Assembly (NCBI GenBank): GCA_030615625.1 | Contig: JAUWYX010000004.1 | Coordinates: forward strand, 1-64,000 | DNA: 64,000 nt | Origin: Dehalococcoidia bacterium | GTDB lineage: Bacteria > Chloroflexota > Dehalococcoidia > GIF9 > AB-539-J10 | Reading direction: 5' to 3' | Shown here: positions 57,339-64,000 of the stretch, in pieces | Numbering within the stretch: the stretch's first letter is position 1 | Layout: each line of letters opens with the position of its first letter | Translations under genes and position numbers: made by a program | Notes under the pieces: model-generated | Database searches by the model: none | Told to the model about the DNA's origin: nothing | Seen by the model: the letters and a program-made list of their open reading frames with translations, nothing else

Positions 57339-59762
57339 ATGAGATTCGTGAAATGGTTTGAAGAGATTGGAGCACAGGACGTAGCTTTAGTCGGTGGTAA
57401 AAACGCATCTCTTGGTGAAATGATAAGAAATCTGGGCAAGAAGGGGGTAAGTGTACCCTCCGGATTCGCCATTACTGCTGAAGCATATAAGTATGTGGTA
57501 GAGAAAGCAGGCATAAGCCAAAAAATCAAAGGCACTTTGGCGGGCCTGGATACACATGATATGGAAAATTTGGCGGAGAGGGGCGAAAAGATAAGGAATT
57601 TGATAACAAATTCTCCCTGCCCTAAGGAATTGGAAGAGGAAATAAGAGTTGCCTATCGTGAGATGGAAATGAAATATGGGGATGGTGTTGATGTTGCTGT
57701 AAGAAGCAGTGCCACTGCCGAAGATTTACCTACAGCCTCATTTGCGGGACAGCAAACGAGTTATTTGAACGTGCGAGGAGAAGATGACCTCTTAGATAAG
57801 GTCATGGACTGCTTTGCATCTTTGTTCACGAACCGGGCGATCTCCTACCGGGTGGATAAAGGTTTTGACCATCTCAGTGTTTACCTCTCGGTGGGGGTGC
57901 AAAAGATGGTTCGCTCTGATTTAGCTTGCTCAGGCGTCACATTCTCCATAGATACAGATTCAGGCTTCAGGGATGTAGTCTACATAACTGCTGCCTATGG
58001 GCTGGGAGAGAATGTGGTACAGGGAATTGTTAATCCTGACCAGTTTTACGTTTTCAAGCCCACTCTAAAGGAAGGGTTCAGACCCATTGTGGAAAAGAAG
58101 CTGGGGACGAAAGAGAAGAAATTGGTCTACGGGAAAAATGGAACTGGAACGGAGCAAAAGGAAGTCAAGGTTGAGGAGCAAAGAAAGTTTGTGTTAAGTG
58201 ACGATGAAATCTTGATTCTTGCCAGATGGGCTTGCATTATAGAAGAGCATTATGGAGTGCCCATGGATATTGAATGGGCAAAGGATGGGGTAACCGGGGA
58301 ACTTTTCATAGTCCAAGCCAGGCCAGAGACAGTGCATTCACAGGTAGACTTGGCTTCGCTCAGGACATATGTGCTTGAAGAAAAGGGGAAATTATTGCTC
58401 AAAGGGGAAGCAGTGGGCACGAAAATAGGGCAAGGCGAAGTGCATGTAATAGAAGACAGTGATGAAATACACAAATTCAAGGGCGGTCAAGTTTTGGTCA
58501 CTGATATGACAGACCCCGACTGGCAGCCGATAATGAAGATTGCTAGCGCCATAGTTACCAACAAAGGTGGCAGGACCTGCCACGCAGCTATCGTGAGTCG
58601 TGAGCTTGGGGTACCCTGTGTAATTAGCACCGGCAAGGGGACGGAGGTCTTGAAGGAGATAAAAGAGGTCACGGTAGATTGTTCAGGTGGCGGGGGCAGG
58701 ATATATGAAGGGAAATTGAAATATAGGATAGATGTGGTAGAGGTAAGCAAGATCCCCAGACCAGACACCAGAATAATGATGAACTTTGGCATTCCCGATG
58801 GTGCATTTATTCAAAGTCAAATTCCCAATGACGGCGTGGGTTTAGCTCGGGAAGAGTTCATCGTCAATTCTTACATCGGCATACACCCCATGGCGCTGAT
58901 AGAATATGAGGAGTTGAAGAAAGCAGCGAGTAATGACGAGAAATTGGCAAAGGTAATTAAAGAGATAGATAAAAAGAGCGCACCATATGCGGATAAAAGG
59001 GAGTTTTTCATTGATAATTTAGCCATGGGGGTAGCGAAAATAGCGGCGGGGTTTTATCCCAACGAGGTCATCGTTCGGTTTTCCGACTTTAAGACAAATG
59101 AGTATGCCAATTTAATCGGGGGGTATCGCTATGAGCCAGAGGAAAGTAACCCAATGATAGGTTGGAGGGGGGCGTCTCGCTATTATGATAAGAAGTTTAA
59201 GCCCGCCTTTGGTTTAGAATGCGAAGCGATAAAGAAAGTAAGGGATGAGATGGGATTGACCAATGTGAAGGTGATGGTTCCTTTTTGCCGGACGCCGGAA
59301 GAAGGAAGGAAGGTAATAAAAGCCATGGAGGAGTTTGGCTTAAGGCAAGGGGAAAATGGGTTGGAAGTGTATGTGATGTGCGAGATACCGTCCAATGTGA
59401 TTTTGGCTGAGGAATTCGCCGATGTGTTTGATGGATTCAGCATAGGGTCGAACGATTTAACGCAACTAACTCTTGGTTTAGACAGGGATTCCGAACTAGT
59501 GGCACACATATTTGATGAAAGAAATGAAGCGGTGAAAAGACTGGTGAAGCAAGTTATAGATGCTGCACACCGTCACAAACCGAGGAGAAAGGTAGGGATA
59601 TGTGGTCAGGCGCCGAGTGATTTTCCTGAATTTGCCGACTTTTTAGTTGAGTGCGGTATAGATTCGATGTCTTTGAACCCGGATGTAGTATTGTCAACGA
59701 GGTTAAATATCGCAGAGGTGGAAAATAGGATAAAATCAAAAACCAAAAGAAGACGCGCGTGA
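57339..59762 (+). CDS. ppsA: phosphoenolpyruvate synthase
   Basis: An 807-residue enzyme converting pyruvate and ATP to phosphoenolpyruvate, AMP and phosphate. The ATP-grasp domain opens with VALVGGKNASLGEMI and has VRSSATAEDLPTASFAGQQ. The phosphohistidine is in GGRTCHAAIVSREL (near residue 413). The C-terminal barrel contains GEEF-type and SIGSNDLTQLTLGLDRDS, ending near GICGQAPSD. GGAGGAAGAG lies before the ATG. It supplies gluconeogenesis from pyruvate, expected for an organism fixing C1 or acetate. It is not adjacent to a PPDK-type regulator, and length fits PpsA. Confidence 0.95.
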   Translation: MRFVKWFEEIGAQDVALVGGKNASLGEMIRNLGKKGVSVPSGFAITAEAYKYVVEKAGISQKIKGTLAGLDTHDMENLAERGEKIRNLITNSPCPKELEEEIRVAYREMEMKYGDGVDVAVRSSATAEDLPTASFAGQQTSYLNVRGEDDLLDKVMDCFASLFTNRAISYRVDKGFDHLSVYLSVGVQKMVRSDLACSGVTFSIDTDSGFRDVVYITAAYGLGENVVQGIVNPDQFYVFKPTLKEGFRPIVEKKLGTKEKKLVYGKNGTGTEQKEVKVEEQRKFVLSDDEILILARWACIIEEHYGVPMDIEWAKDGVTGELFIVQARPETVHSQVDLASLRTYVLEEKGKLLLKGEAVGTKIGQGEVHVIEDSDEIHKFKGGQVLVTDMTDPDWQPIMKIASAIVTNKGGRTCHAAIVSRELGVPCVISTGKGTEVLKEIKEVTVDCSGGGGRIYEGKLKYRIDVVEVSKIPRPDTRIMMNFGIPDGAFIQSQIPNDGVGLAREEFIVNSYIGIHPMALIEYEELKKAASNDEKLAKVIKEIDKKSAPYADKREFFIDNLAMGVAKIAAGFYPNEVIVRFSDFKTNEYANLIGGYRYEPEESNPMIGWRGASRYYDKKFKPAFGLECEAIKKVRDEMGLTNVKVMVPFCRTPEEGRKVIKAMEEFGLRQGENGLEVYVMCEIPSNVILAEEFADVFDGFSIGSNDLTQLTLGLDRDSELVAHIFDERNEAVKRLVKQVIDAAHRHKPRRKVGICGQAPSDFPEFADFLVECGIDSMSLNPDVVLSTRLNIAEVENRIKSKTKRRRA

Positions 59763-59828
59763 GGACATGAGGGTGCTGCTGGGATAAATTAAGGATTTTG
59801 CCTTGAGTTGCTATATTACAGTGATTCC

Positions 59829-60866
59829 ATGGTTAACAAACCTAATATACGTGAACAAACAGAGAAGAGAGAAGAAGCCATTTCCCCTTATGCCGCTAAG
59901 AGTAGGTTCAGCCGTGGTCGGCTGAAGTGGGAAGAACCATGCCCTATAAGAACCAGTTTTCAACGTGACCGTGACCGTATTATATATTCCAAGGCCTTCC
60001 GTCGGCTAAAACATAAGACACAGGTTTTTATTGCTCCCTTAGGTGACCATTATGTCACCAGGCTTACTCACACTCTGGAAGTATCCCAAATAGCCAGAAC
60101 TATAGCTCGAGCTCTCAATCTCAACGAAGACCTCACTGAAGCTATCGCTCTCGGACACGATTTAGGGCACACGCCTTTTGGCCATATAGGTGAGGAGGTT
60201 TTAAATGAGTTGTATCACGGTGGCTTCAAGCATAATGAACAAAGCTTACGAGTAGTTGATTTATTGGAGAAGGAAGGACAGGGGCTAAATCTTACCTGGG
60301 AAGTGCGAGATGGTATTCTCAATCATTCTAAGGGACAAACGGAGATTTTAGGAGAAGGATGGGGAGATGTCAGTACTTTAGAGGGCCAAATATGCAAGAT
60401 AGCCGATATCGTGGCCTATGTTAACCACGATGTCGAAGATGCTATGAGAGCTGGCATTATCTCCCAGAATGATTTGCCCAAGTCAGTAATAGCAACTCTG
60501 GGACATGCGCATTCACAGCGAATTAATACCCTGGTTTGTGATGTCATAAACTGCTCCTGGCCTGTTAGTGGCAATGGCAATTTAACCAATCCAACTATAG
60601 GCATGAGCCCTGAAGTCCTTAGAGCAATTAACATGCTCCGCCAGTTTCTATTTGACAAAGTATATTATCCCAGCTTAGCTGGAAAAGAGGCAGTAAAGGC
60701 GGGAAAGGTATTGCGTCTATTATATTCTCATTTTCTGAAGCACGAGGATAGATTACCTCGAGAATTTGCCTCTCTGCCGGATAACAAGGAGCGCAAAGTC
60801 ATTGATTACATTGCTGGGATGACCGATCAATATGCGCTAAGATTAGCTGAAAAGATATCTCAATGA
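59829..60866 (+). CDS. dgt: deoxyguanosinetriphosphate triphosphohydrolase-like protein
   Basis: A 345-residue HD-domain hydrolase: RDRDRIIYSKAFRRLKHKTQ at the N terminus, the metal histidine in RLTHTLEVSQ, the HD motif in ALGHDLGHTPFGHIGEE, HNEQSLRVVDLLE and the late KIADIVAYVNHDVEDA. It removes triphosphate from dNTPs. The ATG at 59829 (MVNKPNIREQ) is chosen; an in-frame TTG lies at 59808. The stop overlaps the dnaG start by four bases, a common dgt-dnaG arrangement. Confidence 0.92.
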   Translation: MVNKPNIREQTEKREEAISPYAAKSRFSRGRLKWEEPCPIRTSFQRDRDRIIYSKAFRRLKHKTQVFIAPLGDHYVTRLTHTLEVSQIARTIARALNLNEDLTEAIALGHDLGHTPFGHIGEEVLNELYHGGFKHNEQSLRVVDLLEKEGQGLNLTWEVRDGILNHSKGQTEILGEGWGDVSTLEGQICKIADIVAYVNHDVEDAMRAGIISQNDLPKSVIATLGHAHSQRINTLVCDVINCSWPVSGNGNLTNPTIGMSPEVLRAINMLRQFLFDKVYYPSLAGKEAVKAGKVLRLLYSHFLKHEDRLPREFASLPDNKERKVIDYIAGMTDQYALRLAEKISQ

Positions 60867-62683
60867 GCGTAATCACAGAGGTAAAGCAGAGATTAGATAT
60901 AGTAGAGCTTGTCTCTGAGTATGTTACTCTGCAAAAAACGGGGCGTAACTTCAAAGGCTTATGCCCCTTCCATAGTGAGAAACACCCTTCATTTTTTGTC
61001 TTTCCTGAGCAACAAAGCTGGCATTGCTTTGGTGCCTGTGGAACTGGTGGCGATATCCTCTCTTTTATCATGAAAAAAGAGGGCATTGATTTTGGCCAAG
61101 CTCTTCGTCTTTTAGCTCAAAGGGGAGGCATAACTTTAAGCCCCCTTGAGGCGCCAGACAAGGCTGAGGATGAGAAGAAAGGGAGATTGTTTCAGATTAA
61201 TGAAGCAGCTACTGAATACTATCACCATTTACTTTCAAGCACTAAGGCGGGCGAGGCAGCGAGAAACTATCTGGCAAGAAGAAATGTCATGCCCGGGAAT
61301 ATCAAAGAGTTCCGTCTCGGTTTCAGTCCTGATGCTTGGGAAACCATTAAGAATTACCTACTGGGTAAAGGTTACGCAGAAAAGGAGCTAGTAGAAGCTG
61401 GTCTAATAATCGAGAAAGAGGAAGGAGGTAGTTACGATCGATTTCGCAACCGGCTGATGTTTCCTATATGTGATATCCAGGGTCGAGTCACTGGTTTCGG
61501 AGCTAGAGCCCTAGATGACTCCCTGCCTAAATATATCAACTCTCCCCAAACATCAATTTTCGATAAGAGTAGCAGCTTGTATGGCGTTGATAAGGCTAAG
61601 TCTGCCATTAGAAAGGAAAACTTAGCAATAATCGTAGAAGGCTACATGGACGTTCTCACTGCTCACCAACACGGCTGGCAAAATGTAGTTGGCTCAATGG
61701 GAACTTCTTTAACCGAGAAGCAGGTGGGAGGCATTAAAAGATTAACCAATAACATAACCCTGGCACTCGATGCCGATCTTGCCGGAGAAGAAGCTACCTT
61801 GCGAGGCAAAGCGATATTAGCTTACTCTAATGCTGAAGCAAATGTCATTTTATTACCTCCGGGCAAAGACCCGGACGAAGTAATAAGAGAGGACCCTGCT
61901 CTCTGGCAGAAACTGGTGGAACAAGCTATGCCTATTCTAGACTTCGCCTTTCAATCTGTAATAAGCAAAGTCGATATTAATAAAGCCAAAGACAAGTCCC
62001 TAGCTGTACAAAAGCTCCTGCCCTCAATTTATGAGATAAAGGATCCCCCACAAAAATTCCATTATGTGGAGAAACTGGCTCGTGCACTAAAAATCAAAAC
62101 GTTGGATGTAGAAGCTGCCTTGCAGAAATTAAAGACCGCCAGGAAAAGGCCTCAACTTAGCAAGCCAACAGAACAATCTCGCCTTGCCCGCCAGTTTGTA
62201 TCCAGCCCTATTGAGGAATACTGCTTGGCACTTCTCCTTCAGTACCCAGAGCTTCGTCCTTTAGCTCAAGATCAAGAATTATCACCAGAACACTTCGAAT
62301 CCACGGAAAATCGAGAGGTCTTTGTCAAGTGGCAACAGTCTTCTGATATCTCGAACCTTGAAAGTAAACTTGACACTAGTTTATTAGAACATTTATACTA
62401 TTTGGTTAAAAAAAATTTCCCGCCAGCCATACAGGAAAGCGCGCAAACACGACACCGTAATTTAGGCGATTGTATTCTCCGTCTCAAGGAGAAGTTATTC
62501 CGGAAATTAGAGACTGAGAAAGAGGCGGCGCTTGAGATTGAGAGGGAAAAGGGTGGTATAAGCTCAGAGTTGTCCAAACTAGAGGAGCAGGGAATAAATT
62601 CCGGGCAACAACTTCAGGAAGTCTTTGTTAAAAAAGAAAAAAGCCATGGATTCAATGAAAGAAGAAAACATCAACCTGGGTAG
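60863..62683 (+). CDS. dnaG: DNA primase
   Basis: A 606-residue primase. The N-terminal CHC2 zinc-binding domain has [11 protein letters not shown] and [12 protein letters not shown] (an extra alanine compared with the usual WHCFGCG). The Toprim core has [16 protein letters not shown] and the [15 protein letters not shown] acidic set. The C-terminal helicase-binding region is present (about 450-600). It makes RNA primers for replication. It overlaps dgt at its start and rpoD at its end, the conserved macromolecular-synthesis cluster without rpsU. Confidence 0.95.
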   Translation: MSVITEVKQRLDIVELVSEYVTLQKTGRNFKGLCPFHSEKHPSFFVFPEQQSWHCFGACGTGGDILSFIMKKEGIDFGQALRLLAQRGGITLSPLEAPDKAEDEKKGRLFQINEAATEYYHHLLSSTKAGEAARNYLARRNVMPGNIKEFRLGFSPDAWETIKNYLLGKGYAEKELVEAGLIIEKEEGGSYDRFRNRLMFPICDIQGRVTGFGARALDDSLPKYINSPQTSIFDKSSSLYGVDKAKSAIRKENLAIIVEGYMDVLTAHQHGWQNVVGSMGTSLTEKQVGGIKRLTNNITLALDADLAGEEATLRGKAILAYSNAEANVILLPPGKDPDEVIREDPALWQKLVEQAMPILDFAFQSVISKVDINKAKDKSLAVQKLLPSIYEIKDPPQKFHYVEKLARALKIKTLDVEAALQKLKTARKRPQLSKPTEQSRLARQFVSSPIEEYCLALLLQYPELRPLAQDQELSPEHFESTENREVFVKWQQSSDISNLESKLDTSLLEHLYYLVKKNFPPAIQESAQTRHRNLGDCILRLKEKLFRKLETEKEAALEIEREKGGISSELSKLEEQGINSGQQLQEVFVKKEKSHGFNERRKHQPG

Positions 62684-64000
62684 TGATGAGGAAGAGGCTG
62701 AAAGCTTACTCGGCGATGAAGCCGAAACTAGTGACGCCAGCACCTCAGCCGACGAAGTTGAAGAAAAAGAGGAAAGCGAAGAACTCCCCGCTGAGCAAAC
62801 TGAAGAGATCAGGCCTCCGGTACCACTAGGGGAATATGAGGTAATTGATGACTCAGCTCGTATGTATCTTCAGGAAATTGGCAGAGTGTCACTTCTCAAT
62901 GTCCATGAAGAGAGGTTACTATGCCGGAAGATAGAGCTGGGCAGAAGCTTAGAAAGAATCGAAGACAACCACTTCAGGAAATACAAGAAATTCCCTTCAC
63001 CCGTTGAAATAGTTATTCACCTAATTTCTCAATTATCCAAGGCATACCAGGTTGTTCAGATTGTCGAAGAACATATTGGTATCGATCCTTCCAGCAATGT
63101 GGTAGAGACGATCAGGAATCCTAAATTTCGCTCCGCCATCGACGAGGTTATAGACTCATCGTTAATAGCGGCAACTACTGAAGGGATAGACAAAGGAACC
63201 ACTGCAGCCGAAGAAGCCATAGTAAATCTTTCCATAACCAGTCAACTTCTGCTCCCGCACTTGCTAGAGCTCCTGGCTAGAGATAAAACTTCATGGCAAA
63301 AACTAAAGACTCTCCTGACTGATGACAGTTTCCTATTCCAAATCGATCCTCATGGTAGTGAGTTCAAAGCTTACTTTGAACAGGTACAAACCGAAGCAAA
63401 AGCATCAGAAAGGCACCTTACTGAAGCAAACCTACGCTTGGTGGTGAGCATAGCTAAGAAATACATCGGGCATGGCATGCCTCTCCTTGAGCTTATCCAG
63501 GAGGGGAATATTGGCCTTATCCGAGCTGTAGATAAGTTTCAGTATAGAAAAGGCTACAAGTTCAGCACCTATGCCACCTGGTGGATCAGGCAAGGTATCA
63601 CTCGATCTATAGCTGACCAATCCCGTGCCATTCGCATTCCGGTACACATGGTAGAAACAATTAACAAGCTATTACGCACAATGCGGCAGTTAGTTCAAGA
63701 ACTTGGACGCGAACCAAGTTACGAAGAAATTGGCAGCCGACTAAGTATGTCGCCAGAAAGAGTAGAAGAGGTCATGGCCTTGTTTTTCCGTGAGCCAATA
63801 TCGCTAGATATGCCTATTGGCGAGGATGCAGATAGCCGTTTAGGCGACCTTGTTGAAGATCATGCTAGTTTAGCGCCAACTGAAGCCACTTCACAGCAGC
63901 TACTCAAAGAACAAATAGATAAAGTGCTCGATGAACTTACCGAGCGCGAAAAAAGGGTTCTACAGCTTAGATTTGGCCTTAAAGACGGACATGCTCGAAC
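62646..64000 (+). CDS. rpoD: primary sigma factor RpoD (cut by window end)
   Basis: The frame is open to the end of the window (at least 451 codons). An acidic N terminus ([15 protein letters not shown] onward) is followed by region 1.2 ([17 protein letters not shown]), region 2 ([20 protein letters not shown], then [20 protein letters not shown]), region 3 ([20 protein letters not shown]) and the start of region 4 ([20 protein letters not shown]). Region 4.2 is missing only because the sequence stops. The ATG at 62646 lies inside the dnaG end (38-base overlap); an in-frame ATG at 62655 is an alternative. A non-conserved domain between regions 1.2 and 2 (about residues 115-245) is present as in primary sigma factors. 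Confidence 0.95.
   Translation, partial: MDSMKEENINLGSDEEEAESLLGDEAETSDASTSADEVEEKEESEELPAEQTEEIRPPVPLGEYEVIDDSARMYLQEIGRVSLLNVHEERLLCRKIELGRSLERIEDNHFRKYKKFPSPVEIVIHLISQLSKAYQVVQIVEEHIGIDPSSNVVETIRNPKFRSAIDEVIDSSLIAATTEGIDKGTTAAEEAIVNLSITSQLLLPHLLELLARDKTSWQKLKTLLTDDSFLFQIDPHGSEFKAYFEQVQTEAKASERHLTEANLRLVVSIAKKYIGHGMPLLELIQEGNIGLIRAVDKFQYRKGYKFSTYATWWIRQGITRSIADQSRAIRIPVHMVETINKLLRTMRQLVQELGREPSYEEIGSRLSMSPERVEEVMALFFREPISLDMPIGEDADSRLGDLVEDHASLAPTEATSQQLLKEQIDKVLDELTEREKRVLQLRFGLKDGHAR

Overview
The window looks like a piece of an anaerobic Chloroflexota chromosome, most likely an uncultured Dehalococcoidia. This is inference from gene content, not from a marker-gene search. The pointers are a homocitrate/Re-citrate-synthase-like enzyme, a corrinoid methyltransferase set with a RamA/RACo-type activase, an aldehyde:ferredoxin oxidoreductase, CCG-domain iron-sulfur proteins, DUF169 proteins, and yebC-ruvC-ruvA and dgt-dnaG-rpoD gene orders. 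No rRNA or CRISPR array was seen.

Layout. 0-6.8 kb: tRNA-Arg and tRNA-Val, then small housekeeping or regulatory genes (lamin-tail protein, acetyltransferase, RRM RNA-binding protein, CxxC zinc ribbon, ADP-ribosylglycohydrolase, DUF3096 membrane protein), nitronate monooxygenase and a DRG/Obg-like GTPase. 6.8-13.0 kb: the most unusual region, an AT-rich array of four units of about 1.4-1.6 kb. Each unit carries one gene or one small operon: an AlbA_2 protein, an MqsR/MqsA-like toxin-antitoxin plus a third gene, a DnaK substrate-binding domain without its ATPase fused to an unknown domain, and a GHKL ATPase fused to a PD-(D/E)XK-like nuclease. The units are separated by copies of a ~200-bp repeat, and two of these copies contain the 3' half of the tRNA-Lys gene that closes the array at 12.9 kb. 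13-17.3 kb: an Fe-S protein, an epoxide-hydrolase-like enzyme, then a divergent HTH protein and tyrosine recombinase with three copies of the same tRNA-derived 12-mer between them. 17.4-19.6 kb: a secreted RCC1-type repeat protein.

19.6-34 kb: an apparent corrinoid C1-transfer operon (corrinoid protein, UroD-type methyltransferase, MetH-activation-like protein, reductive activase, methyl-pterin methyltransferase), then a C_GCAxxG_C_C-like protein, an SDR, an aldehyde:ferredoxin oxidoreductase and a complete branched-chain amino-acid-type ABC transporter (livK-H-M-G-F). 34.6-46.8 kb: catabolic and redox genes (acyl-CoA dehydrogenase, two DUF169 proteins flanking an SDR, two VAO-type flavoproteins flanking a GlcF/HdrD-like Fe-S protein, methylmalonate-semialdehyde dehydrogenase). 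It also holds truncated duplicates of genes found elsewhere in the window and long hairpins.

47-64 kb: an IS3 relic abutting a CFI-box protein fragment, tRNA-Lys and tRNA-Gly, the Re-citrate/homocitrate synthase-like gene and mtnA. A Type IIG restriction-modification gene with a DUF3800 gene follows. The end is core genome: yebC, ruvC, ruvA, ppsA, dgt, dnaG and rpoD (cut by the window end). The metabolic genes together suggest an organism that moves methyl groups through corrinoid proteins into a folate C1 pool and uses ferredoxin-linked aldehyde and acyl-CoA oxidation. The islands suggest repeated capture of defence and stress genes at tRNA-Lys.
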